Shown here: in pieces, positions 17,070 through 24,948 of the stretch
Position numbering within the stretch: the stretch's first letter is position 1
Layout: every line of letters starts with the position of its first letter
DNA from: Laspinema palackyanum D2c
GTDB lineage: Bacteria > Cyanobacteriota > Cyanobacteriia > Cyanobacteriales > Laspinemataceae
NCBI RefSeq assembly: GCF_025370875.1
Contig: NZ_JAMXFD010000013.1
Coordinates: 115,896-179,895 of the forward strand
Reading direction: 5' to 3'
Length of the DNA stretch: 64,000 nucleotides
Notes under the pieces: generated by a model
Seen by the model: only the letters and a program-made list of their open reading frames with translations
Database searches by the model: none
Told to the model about the DNA's origin: nothing
Made by a program: the position numbers and the translations under genes

Positions 17070-18542
17070 ATGCGGGTAGCGATCGCAGGGGCGGGACTAG
17101 CCGGAATGTCCACCGCCATTGAGTTAGTTGATGCGGGTCACGAAGTGGAAATCTTCGAGTCTCGTCCCTTTGTCGGCGGGAAAGTCGGCAGTTGGGTAGA
17201 TGCCGAAGGCAACCATGTGGAAATGGGGTTGCACGTCTTTTTCGGCTGCTATTACAACCTTTTCGACTTAATGAAAAAAGTAGGGGCAATCGATAATTTG
17301 CGCCTAAAAGACCATACTCATATCTTTGTCAACGAGGGTGGCAAAACCGGGGAACTAGATTTTCGGTTTATTACCGGCGCACCCTTCAACGGTTTAAAAG
17401 CCTTTTTCACCACCTCTCAACTCTCCGTACAAGATAAACTCACCAATGCGATCGCCCTGGGGACTAGCCCAATTGTCCGGGGTTTAGTGGACTTCGATGG
17501 GGCGATGAACACCATTCGTAAGCTCGATCGCATCAGTTTCGCCGACTGGTTCCGCAAACATGGCGGTTCTAATGGCAGTCTCAAGCGGATGTGGAACCCG
17601 ATCGCCTACGCCTTGGGTTTTATCGATACGGAAAACATTTCCGCCCGCTGTATGCTGACCATTTTCCAGTTTTTTGCCGCCAAAACGGAAGCGTCAGTCC
17701 TGCGGATGTTAGAAGGGTCCCCGGATACCTACCTCCATCAGCCCATCATTCAATATTTAGAAGCTAGAGGAACTAAAATCCATACGCGACGCCGGGTCCG
17801 GGAGATTCTCTTTTCTGAAGAGAGTGGAGAAACGGAAGTCACGGGATTGATTGTGGCGCAAGGGGAAACGGAAGAAACCATCACTGCCGATGCTTATGTT
17901 TTTGCCTGTGATGTCCCTGGCATTCAGAAAGTCTTACCCCCGGCATGGCGCAAATGGCCGGAGTTCGATAATATCTACAAACTCGACGCGGTGCCCGTTG
18001 CCACGGTGCAATTGCGCTTTGATGGCTGGGTGACGGAAATGCATGATGCGAGTAAGCGTCAGCAGTTGGAGGAAGCGGCAGGCATTGACAATCTGCTTTA
18101 TACCCCAGATGCCGACTTTTCTTGTTTTGCAGATTTAGCCTTGACTTCGCCCTCGGATTATTATCGGAAAGGGGAAGGGTCGTTGATGCAATTGGTATTG
18201 ACGCCTGGAGATCCGTTTATCAAGCAGAGTAACGAGGCGATCGCCCATCATGTGCTCAATCAAGTGCATGAACTGTTCCCCTCGTCCCGCGAGTTGAATA
18301 TGACCTGGTACAGTGTGGTCAAGTTGGCGCAATCCCTCTATCGGGAAGCGCCAGGAATGGACCCCTATCGCCCAGCCCAACAGACTCCCGTGGGGAATTT
18401 CTTCCTAGCTGGAAGCTATACCCAACAGGATTATATTGACAGTATGGAAGGGGCTACTCTTTCGGGAAGGCAAGCGGCTAAAGCAATTTTAGGGCGGGTG
18501 AATGAATTAACGGCGAGTCCTAAACCGTTGGCGATCGGGTAA
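17070..18542 (+). CDS. crtQ: Zeta-carotene desaturase
   Basis: 490 residues from ATG 17070. The N-terminal FAD-binding motif [20 protein letters not shown] is followed by [20 protein letters not shown] and the C-terminal FAD contact [20 protein letters not shown]. These are characteristic of plant-type (CrtQ/ZDS) carotene desaturases, which convert zeta-carotene to lycopene via neurosporene in the thylakoid or plasma membrane. The next gene on the same strand is an SRPBCC protein, the same order as slr0940-slr0941 in Synechocystis. An in-frame upstream extension to 17019 is unlikely because the FAD motif starts at once after the chosen Met. Confidence 0.95.
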   Translation: MRVAIAGAGLAGMSTAIELVDAGHEVEIFESRPFVGGKVGSWVDAEGNHVEMGLHVFFGCYYNLFDLMKKVGAIDNLRLKDHTHIFVNEGGKTGELDFRFITGAPFNGLKAFFTTSQLSVQDKLTNAIALGTSPIVRGLVDFDGAMNTIRKLDRISFADWFRKHGGSNGSLKRMWNPIAYALGFIDTENISARCMLTIFQFFAAKTEASVLRMLEGSPDTYLHQPIIQYLEARGTKIHTRRRVREILFSEESGETEVTGLIVAQGETEETITADAYVFACDVPGIQKVLPPAWRKWPEFDNIYKLDAVPVATVQLRFDGWVTEMHDASKRQQLEEAAGIDNLLYTPDADFSCFADLALTSPSDYYRKGEGSLMQLVLTPGDPFIKQSNEAIAHHVLNQVHELFPSSRELNMTWYSVVKLAQSLYREAPGMDPYRPAQQTPVGNFFLAGSYTQQDYIDSMEGATLSGRQAAKAILGRVNELTASPKPLAIG

Positions 18543-18567
18543 TTGAAGTTAACGCTAAACTGTAGAA

Positions 18568-18593
18568 GTAGGGTGGGCTTGGGTCCACCCTAC
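18568..18593. repeat. Short hairpin GTAGGGTGGG...CCCACCCTAC family
   Basis: GTAGGGTGGGC and GTCCACCCTAC pair across a 4-base loop between crtQ and the SRPBCC gene. It is related to the longer hairpin at 5020-5070. Confidence 0.65.
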
Positions 18594-18649
18594 TGGTTTT
18601 AGAAAACGAGTTCAACCGATAAACTATTAATTTAAACCTTTAAAGTCTT

Positions 18650-19099
18650 ATGACAAATTGGCTAGAACATAGCGTCTTAGTAGAAGTTAATACTCCGATT
18701 GATCATGTGTGGAGTCTCTGGTCGGATTTAGAGCAGATGCCGCGCTGGATGAAATGGATTGAATCGGTGCATATTTTAGAAGAAGATCCGGAATTATCGC
18801 GGTGGAAATTAGCCTCTGGGGGATTTGAATTTAGTTGGCTCTCTCGAATTTTAAAAATTGTTCCGAATCAGATTATTCAATGGGAATCGGTGGATGGATT
18901 GCCGAATCGCGGGGCAATTCGGTTTTACGATCGCCATCAAGAAGGCAGTATGGTTAAGCTCACCGTCGCATATTGCATTCCCGGGATTCTGGGACAAATT
19001 ATGGATAATTTATTTTTAGGTCGCGTGGTAGAATCCACGATTCAAGCGGATTTAGAACGATTTCGGGAGTATGCGATCGCGGACTATTCTCAACTGTAA
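18650..19099 (+). CDS. SRPBCC (START-like) family protein
   Basis: 149 residues. The opening VLVEVNTPIDHVWSLWSDLEQMPRWMKWIESV and the later VVESTIQADLERFREY fit the polyketide cyclase/dehydrase SRPBCC fold, a deep hydrophobic ligand pocket. It follows zeta-carotene desaturase, as does slr0941 in Synechocystis, so a helper role in carotenoid handling is a reasonable inference, but no substrate is known from the sequence. It ends 8 bases from the end of the convergent CBS kinase gene. Confidence 0.85.
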   Translation: MTNWLEHSVLVEVNTPIDHVWSLWSDLEQMPRWMKWIESVHILEEDPELSRWKLASGGFEFSWLSRILKIVPNQIIQWESVDGLPNRGAIRFYDRHQEGSMVKLTVAYCIPGILGQIMDNLFLGRVVESTIQADLERFREYAIADYSQL

Positions 19100-19106
19100 T
19101 CCTACC

Positions 19107-20939
19107 CTAAATAAAGTGCCGCACTGCGGAATCAACCGGCGCTTCTGGAGTTAAGGGTAAAGTTACCGTAAAAGTCGTCCCCAAATTGACCTCACTTTCC
19201 ACCGCAATCTGACCGTGATGTGCTTCTACGCAGTTTTTCACGATAGTCAGTCCCAATCCCGTTCCCGGTATTTTACCGACATTTCTGGCCCGGTAAAAGG
19301 ACTGAAACAATTGTTTGAGGTCCTCTGCCGGAATGCCAATCCCACCATCGCGAATTTTAAAAATGGCTTGATTGTCTTGACAAATTAAATCAAAATAAAT
19401 GGGGCTATTAGGAGGGGAATATTTGCAAGCATTAGTGAGTAAATTTCCGAGAATGTAGCGCAGGAGCTTCTCATCGAGACAGGCTTGCTCAGTCGGCCCG
19501 ATCGCCTGGAACCTAATTGAATGATGTTCCGGATCGCTAAATTGCCGTTCTTCAACTAAATCCTGGCATAATTTGACTATATCTAAGGATTCCGGCTCAT
19601 AGTCTAATTTGCGATTTTCTACCCGACCTAGAACCAGCAAATCATCTATCATTTGGTCCATATATTCAGCGGTATTTTGAATCATTTTGAGATAATTCAA
19701 TCGCTGTTCTTCTGATATCTTATCCGCAAATCTTTCCAATAACTGGGACGCACATAAAATCGAAGTCAGGGGATTTCTGAATTCGTGAGTCACCATTGAA
19801 GAAAAACTAGATTTCAGTGCATTCAGTTCTTTTTCTTTAGCTAAAGCCCGATTTAATTCTTCTTGGGCTTGTTGACGTTCTACAATCTCTTTTTGCAACA
19901 GTTCGTTTGTTTCAGTTAGTTCAACCAGCTGTTCTTCAACGGATTGTTGTAAAATCTCAATCACCCGATACATTTCCATTGGATCAAAGGCTTGCAGGAG
20001 GGTAGATTGGGTGACAATTCCCAACAGTTCCCCCTGTTCAGAAACCACAACTAAGCGGCGGACAGACCACTGTTTCATGATCTGATGAGCATTCCACAGG
20101 GAATCGTGGGGTGTGAGTGAAAATAAGGGCTGACTCATTACCACCTCCGCTGCCGTGGCACTCAAATCCAGATCCAGAGCATGAAATTGCACGAGGTCCC
20201 GTTCCGTGACAATTCCGACAGCGATGGATCCGCTCTCCCGATGGCTCTGGGATTGAGGGTGCGATGCTGGGGGAGAAATGGGGACGCCGTGAACGGGACC
20301 CTCGGTGAGGTCAGGGTTCAGGGTTTCTGGCATCTGGGTAATCACCACGCAGCTAACCTTGTTCCGAGACATCAATTCCGCCAGGGATAGCAAGGATGCG
20401 GTTGGGGGTGCCGTCACCACCCCGCGAATCATCACTTCTAAGACCGATCGCGCCTTGAGGAGATTAACCGGCTGTAGCACTTTTCGGATACTGCCATGAC
20501 TCAAAAGTCCTAAGACCTGACCCGTGGCATCAACCAGAGGCAAGTGACGAATGCCATGTTTCTGCATCAGGGAGAGGACTTGAAACAGGTCCCGAAACTC
20601 CGACTGAACTAGGGTAATTACCGCATTCGTCATGACTTCGGCAATGGTGATATCTACAATTTTGACCCCTGCCGCACACAGATGTACCACATCCCGTTCG
20701 CTAAAAATTCCCCGTAATTGCTCACCCTCCATCACCAATACACAGCCGTCTCCCACGTCATCCAGGGGACTGAATGCCATTGATGCGGTCACATCGGTGA
20801 GGGCGCAACTCGCTCTGGATTGAGCCATTTGGGTAATGACATCAATTAGGGGGGTATCGGGAGAAACGACCATCGGTGATCGGTTGATCGCTTGTTCTAA
20901 GTCTGGGGAATAGAAGGGTAAATAATTAGGTTGCAGCAT
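19107..20939 (-). CDS. CBS-domain sensor histidine kinase
   Basis: 610 residues from ATG 20939; an in-frame TTG at 21002 would add 21 residues. The N-terminal 330 residues contain two CBS pairs (IMLQ...VVSPDTPLIDV; VMTNAVITLV; VMIRGVVTAPP; VMSQPLFSLTP), with GIRHLPLVD and VRRLVVV cores. A coiled-coil linker (SVEEQLVELTETNELLQKEI) leads to HisKA (VTHEFRNPLTSILCASQ) and HATPase_c (NLLTNACKYS; DGGIGI; GTGLGLTIVK). No membrane segment, so it is cytosolic. CBS pairs bind adenine nucleotides, which suggests that the kinase senses energy charge. No partner regulator is adjacent. Confidence 0.92.
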   Translation of the reverse strand: MLQPNYLPFYSPDLEQAINRSPMVVSPDTPLIDVITQMAQSRASCALTDVTASMAFSPLDDVGDGCVLVMEGEQLRGIFSERDVVHLCAAGVKIVDITIAEVMTNAVITLVQSEFRDLFQVLSLMQKHGIRHLPLVDATGQVLGLLSHGSIRKVLQPVNLLKARSVLEVMIRGVVTAPPTASLLSLAELMSRNKVSCVVITQMPETLNPDLTEGPVHGVPISPPASHPQSQSHRESGSIAVGIVTERDLVQFHALDLDLSATAAEVVMSQPLFSLTPHDSLWNAHQIMKQWSVRRLVVVSEQGELLGIVTQSTLLQAFDPMEMYRVIEILQQSVEEQLVELTETNELLQKEIVERQQAQEELNRALAKEKELNALKSSFSSMVTHEFRNPLTSILCASQLLERFADKISEEQRLNYLKMIQNTAEYMDQMIDDLLVLGRVENRKLDYEPESLDIVKLCQDLVEERQFSDPEHHSIRFQAIGPTEQACLDEKLLRYILGNLLTNACKYSPPNSPIYFDLICQDNQAIFKIRDGGIGIPAEDLKQLFQSFYRARNVGKIPGTGLGLTIVKNCVEAHHGQIAVESEVNLGTTFTVTLPLTPEAPVDSAVRHFI

Positions 20940-21234
20940 AATAACTTGACAGAGGGCTGAAGAGGACCCACAGAAGGGCGATCGGAGTGTAACGACCTCC
21001 AAGGCATCGGAATCGCCTGGGGTGCTTCTTTATAAGATAAGCTAGAATTTTCAGAAATTTAAAATCTTGAACCCGTTAACCCAAGAGCGGGGATTTTCAG
21101 TCAATTTACCACAATTTTGTTCTCATGATACCAACCCTTCTCCCATTGGGTGGGAAGGAGAGCAAAATCAAAGTCCCTCTCCCATTGTGGGAAAGGGATT
21201 GAGGATGAGGATTGCACCGGGTGAAATTTACCTT

Positions 21235-21474
21235 TTACCAGGTCGGATCAATATAGATATTAATAGTAACCCGTTCTTGACCCCCAGGTACACCAGAAAT
21301 ACAGGAACAAACGGTGCGATCGCCATCAATTTCGACTTCGCAAGCATGACAAGACCCCATCAAACATCCGGTAGGAATCGTTATTCCGGCCCGTTTCGCC
21401 ACCTCTAGTAACGGTTCGCCGACCTCCGCTTTTACCGTAATGCGATCGGGTAAAAAAATAACATCTACACTCAT
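21235..21474 (-). CDS. Small 2Fe-2S ferredoxin-like protein
   Basis: 79 residues. Cysteines in GCLMGSCHACEVEIDGDRTVC give the C-x4-C-x2-C ... C spacing of plant-type 2Fe-2S domains, preceded by a beta-grasp fold (ITVKAEVGEPLLEVAKRAGI). It is shorter than photosynthetic ferredoxins (about 97 residues) and would act as an electron carrier or redox subunit. An extra Cys (CSC) follows the fourth ligand. It lies about 100 bases downstream of cobQ on the same strand, so co-transcription is possible. Confidence 0.88.
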   Translation of the reverse strand: MSVDVIFLPDRITVKAEVGEPLLEVAKRAGITIPTGCLMGSCHACEVEIDGDRTVCSCISGVPGGQERVTINIYIDPTW

Positions 21475-21573
21475 AATTTTAACTTAAGTGAAGGGTAACA
21501 CTTCATTGTTCCCCCGTTGCTCCGCCCCAAACTCCTACGCTCTTTTTTCGTTAATCACCCAGGGAGCCGGTCC

Positions 21574-23055
21574 TCATAACAAGGGGGTTAAATCTAAATG
21601 GGCTTCGACAATCGTTGCCAACGCATCAATAATTTCTTCTCGTTGGTCTCGGTAGTTAGCAATCCCTGTGGGTAAAGATTTTAACCCTCTTTGATTGCGG
21701 AGGCGATTTAACCAAGCCCGCCGCCAAGGTCCATTATCAAACAAACCATGCAAATAGCAACCCCAAACGGATTGTTCTTTATCCACCAGCCCTAAATTCA
21801 AATCATCAAATAGGGGTTTAATATCTGGAGATAACGCGCCATTGAACCGTTCGCTCGGTTGCGTCCGACCCTGATGAATTTCATAACCCGTAACGGGTAA
21901 ACCGGGGGTGGGATAATTAGAATTAACCACCCGTTGTCGCGAAACTTTATGGTTAGTAATTACGGTTTTAATCGGCAAGAGATTCAACCCTTCAAATCGT
22001 CCTTCTATGCCTTCAACGCCTTCCGGGTCCGCTACGACTTGGCCTAACATCTGGTATCCGCCACAAATGCCTAAAACCGTTCCACCTCCAGCCACATAGT
22101 TTTGCAGCTCTGCCGCCATCCCCGTTTGTTTCAGAACGAGCAAATCCGCGATTGTTGTTTTAGAACCGGGGATAATCACTGCATCGGGATAGCCCAAAGA
22201 TTGCTTGGGATTGATATATTTGAGGGTGACACTCGGTTCGGCTTCTAAGGGGTCGAAATCTGTAAAGTTAGAAATTCTCGGTAAGCGAATCACCGCAATG
22301 GTAATTTCGCTCTCTTCTTTGTGACTGGGAGGATTTAATAAACTGAGGGAGTCTTCTGCGGGAAACATTTCTGAGATCCAAGGAATTACCCCGAGTACGG
22401 GAATGCCGGTGTATTCCTCTAACCAGGTAATGCCCGAGTCAAGGAGCGATCGCTGTCCTCTAAACTTATTAATTACCACCCCACGAATTAAGGCGCGTTC
22501 TTCTGGGTCTAATAATGCTAAGGTGCCAACCACATGAGCAAAGGCACCGCCTCGGTCAATATCGACCACCAAGACAGTAGGCGCGTTGAGATGTTTGGCA
22601 ACGCGCATATTGGTTAAATCTCGATGTTTGAGGTTGATTTCTGCTGGACTTCCGGCCCCTTCGCAGACGATGATATCAAATTCTTTGGCAAGGGAATTCA
22701 ATGACTCAACGATCGCACTCCAACCCCGATCAAAAAACTGTTCATAGTATTCTGCTGCCCCAACTTTGCCCTCGGGTTTTCCTCGAAGGATGACTTGAGA
22801 AGTCATATCCCCTTGAGGTTTTAATAAAATTGGGTTCATTTCCACTTCCGGGGCAATTCCGGCAGCCCAGGCTTGGACTGCTTGGGCGTAGCCAATTTCT
22901 CCACCTTTGAGGGTAACGTAGGCGTTTAAGGCCATGTTTTGTCCTTTAAAAGGGGCAACGCGCATCCCTCGGCGATAGAGGATTCGGCATAGGGCCGTGG
23001 CGATCGCCGATTTCCCGGCGTGGGATGTGGTCCCAACAACCATAATGGCTTTCAT
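21574..23055 (-). CDS. cobQ: Cobyric acid synthase
   Basis: 493 residues. The N-terminal P-loop-like motif GTTSHAGKSAIATALCR, then PFKGQNMALNAYVT and CEGAGSPAEINL, form the ATP-dependent amide-ligase domain. The C-terminal class I glutamine amidotransferase-like domain has the nucleophile in GICGGYQMLG and the His in TGYEIHQG. It adds four amides to adenosyl-cobyrinic acid a,c-diamide in cobalamin synthesis. A 137-residue gene precedes it by 27 bases on the same strand, so they probably share a transcript. I saw no cobalamin riboswitch upstream. Confidence 0.97.
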   Translation of the reverse strand: MKAIMVVGTTSHAGKSAIATALCRILYRRGMRVAPFKGQNMALNAYVTLKGGEIGYAQAVQAWAAGIAPEVEMNPILLKPQGDMTSQVILRGKPEGKVGAAEYYEQFFDRGWSAIVESLNSLAKEFDIIVCEGAGSPAEINLKHRDLTNMRVAKHLNAPTVLVVDIDRGGAFAHVVGTLALLDPEERALIRGVVINKFRGQRSLLDSGITWLEEYTGIPVLGVIPWISEMFPAEDSLSLLNPPSHKEESEITIAVIRLPRISNFTDFDPLEAEPSVTLKYINPKQSLGYPDAVIIPGSKTTIADLLVLKQTGMAAELQNYVAGGGTVLGICGGYQMLGQVVADPEGVEGIEGRFEGLNLLPIKTVITNHKVSRQRVVNSNYPTPGLPVTGYEIHQGRTQPSERFNGALSPDIKPLFDDLNLGLVDKEQSVWGCYLHGLFDNGPWRRAWLNRLRNQRGLKSLPTGIANYRDQREEIIDALATIVEAHLDLTPLL

Positions 23056-23082
23056 AATGGCAGAAGTTTCTCAGTGGTTTTG

Positions 23083-23496
23083 CTAAAAGATTGGAAATCG
23101 CACCCAACGGTTGAGAAAATTATAAAGGCGATCGCCCCAGGATGGGGGTGGAATTTGACCCGGGGACTGTTCCCATAGAGCCACCAGTTGCCGTCCCAAG
23201 GGCGTCAGGCGGAAACTATCGGTAATCCCTTGCCCATCGACTTCTCGACGCAATACACCCAGTTGAATCAGCCACAACAGGCTGTTTTCTACGCTGCGTT
23301 CGTTGATTGGCGATCGCGTATAGTTGTTTTCGACTCCGGGGGAATCGACGATTGCCAATAACGGCACACTGCGATCGCGCATGGTTACAAATAATTCTAG
23401 TTTAAAGGGCAAACACTTCATACCCCTAGCGGCCCGTTTTAAGGTGCCTTCGGGATATGCAATTCTGTTGGTTTTCTGGGGTTGAACGGCAGTCAT
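23083..23496 (-). CDS. Conserved cyanobacterial hypothetical protein upstream of cobQ
   Basis: 137 residues. It looks like a winged-helix-type fold near the C-terminus (ERSVENSLLWLIQLGVLRREV ... DSFRLTPLGRQLVALWEQ), with conserved IAYPEGTLKRAARGMKCLPFKLELF at the front. It resembles the cyanobacterial family named after Npun_F0494 as I remember it. No catalytic motif. Its position 27 bases before cobQ suggests a shared promoter but not necessarily a shared role. Confidence 0.7.
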   Translation of the reverse strand: MTAVQPQKTNRIAYPEGTLKRAARGMKCLPFKLELFVTMRDRSVPLLAIVDSPGVENNYTRSPINERSVENSLLWLIQLGVLRREVDGQGITDSFRLTPLGRQLVALWEQSPGQIPPPSWGDRLYNFLNRWVRFPIF

Positions 23497-23994
23497 GGCG
23501 ATCGGAAGACTAAAGCCTGGATAGTTTTAGATTAACTCAGATCTTACCCTCTCCATCCCTTGAGTTGAGCCTCGTCCGGCATAAAATGTCCACCGGATTC
23601 CCCTGATCCGCCTGATCAGACCCTTTAAAACCCACACCCTTAAGGATGGGGAAAAAGCGGACAAAGCCCGCCTCCGCAGCGTCATGGATAAAACAGGTCT
23701 TTAGACAGCCGGATTGGGGAGCATTTCGATTGACAAAAGGACCCAAAACTGATATATCAAATTCTGCAAAATTGCCCTGGCAACTTTTGACAGGCTTTTG
23801 CCAGGATTCCCTAGGAAGTGGCTTCCCACAGAGGCGATCGCCTCCGCCACCCTTTCCCATCTTGATGATTGATTTCATCTTCTCCACACAATTCAGTACG
23901 GAAATCTCCCCATTAATCCAGTCTTTTTCCCTTGTCAAAATCCATCTCGGATGATACAATTACAAGACATCAAATTTAGGAAAAACCTGCATTT

Positions 23995-24435
23995 ATGACC
24001 TTACCAGTTGGCACAGCAGCCCCGGAATTTACCGCCAGAGATACCAATGGCAACGTCGTCAAACTCTCTGATTTTGCTGGAAAAACCCTAGTATTGTACT
24101 TTTACCCCAAAGATGATACTCCGGGCTGTACCAAAGAAGCCTGTAGTTTTCGCGACTCTTATTCGGAATTTAGAAACAAAGACATCGGCGTATTAGGAGT
24201 CAGCCGAGATGATGAAGCTTCCCATCAACAATTTAGTCAAAAATTTAGTCTTCCCTTTCCCCTCTTAGCGGATACGGATGGTGCCATTACCAAAGCTTAT
24301 GACGTAGAAAAGGGCGACTATTCTAAGCGGGTCACTTACATCATTGATGCGATCGGTAAGATCTCCCAAGTTTACGAAGGGGACAATCTCAATACTGAAA
24401 CACATGGTCCCGATATTCTTGCCGCCATCCATTAG
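23995..24435 (+). CDS. bcp: Peroxiredoxin Q / bacterioferritin comigratory protein
   Basis: 146 residues with the PrxQ pattern: APEFTARDTNGNVVKLSDFA, YFYPKDDTPGCTKEACSFRD with peroxidatic Cys and resolving Cys separated by four residues (C-x4-C), and VSRDDEASHQQF. It reduces hydrogen peroxide and alkyl hydroperoxides using thioredoxin. The upstream sequence has a TACAAT-like -10 near 23955. Immediately downstream lies the 3' end of a second, broken copy. Confidence 0.95.
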   Translation: MTLPVGTAAPEFTARDTNGNVVKLSDFAGKTLVLYFYPKDDTPGCTKEACSFRDSYSEFRNKDIGVLGVSRDDEASHQQFSQKFSLPFPLLADTDGAITKAYDVEKGDYSKRVTYIIDAIGKISQVYEGDNLNTETHGPDILAAIH

Positions 24436-24472
24436 AATCGACTAAAAAAGGCGATCGCCCTGTGATGGTGTT

Positions 24473-24586
24473 AACGGTTCTAAGCGGGTCACCTACTGGA
24501 TCGACAGCGAGGGCACAATCGCTCAAGTTTACGATCCAGTCAACACCCGCAGCCACGCTCAAGATAATCTCGCAGCACTGTCCTAA
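24473..24586 (+). pseudogene. C-terminal remnant of a second peroxiredoxin Q gene
   Basis: The frame NGSKRVTYWIDSEGTIAQVY ... DNLAALS-stop aligns with the last 38 residues of the adjacent bcp product (YSKRVTYIIDAIGKISQVYE ... DILAAIH). The amino acids differ enough to be an old or foreign paralogue rather than a recent copy. No N-terminal part with the catalytic cysteines is present, so it is a fragment left by deletion. Confidence 0.8.
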
Positions 24587-24616
24587 TTTCTAACTCCCTC
24601 GGGGGTAAAGTTCAGC

Positions 24617-24776
24617 TTAGAAACCGGGTTTTTTTACAAAATTTTTGCCGAATTGCAGCCAATTCAGGCAAAAAACCCGGTTTCTAGTCCCTGGGATGAC
24701 CTTAAAGGTTAGAAACCGGGTTTTTGGCAGAAGTTTTGCCAAATTGCCGCCAATGCAGGCAAAAAACCCAGTTTCG
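24617..24776. repeat. Two tandem GGTTTCT hairpin units
   Basis: Each unit reads TTAGAAACCGGGTTTTT, a spacer TTTTGCC-AAATTGC-GCCAAT-CAGGC, then AAAAAACCCGGTTTCT. The ends pair perfectly, and the spacer itself has short complementarity (TTGCC/GGCAA). Relatives are at 2819, 11176 and 44996-45052. This is a dispersed intergenic hairpin family. Confidence 0.85.
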
Positions 24777-24948
24777 GGTCCCCCAACAACAGAGTTTTTT
24801 TATCTATTCTAACAATTAATCCCCTAAATTCATCAGGATAACTGAGCAAAAAAGATTATTCCGGATAGAATCTAGGCTCACAAGTAACAGGGTCTTATGG
24901 GGTAGGCAGGAAGTCTTCCTCCTGTTGATATTACTGTGAGCAGAACCG

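Noticed and set aside
23497..23640. Cobalamin riboswitch upstream of the cobQ operon
   Set aside because: The conserved B12-box sequence GCCACTG could not be found in either orientation near the start.
23537..23959. Overlapping open frames on both strands between the cobQ cluster and bcp
   Set aside because: No family features; region has a degraded GCCTGGGGCTATAC-type repeat and the bcp promoter.
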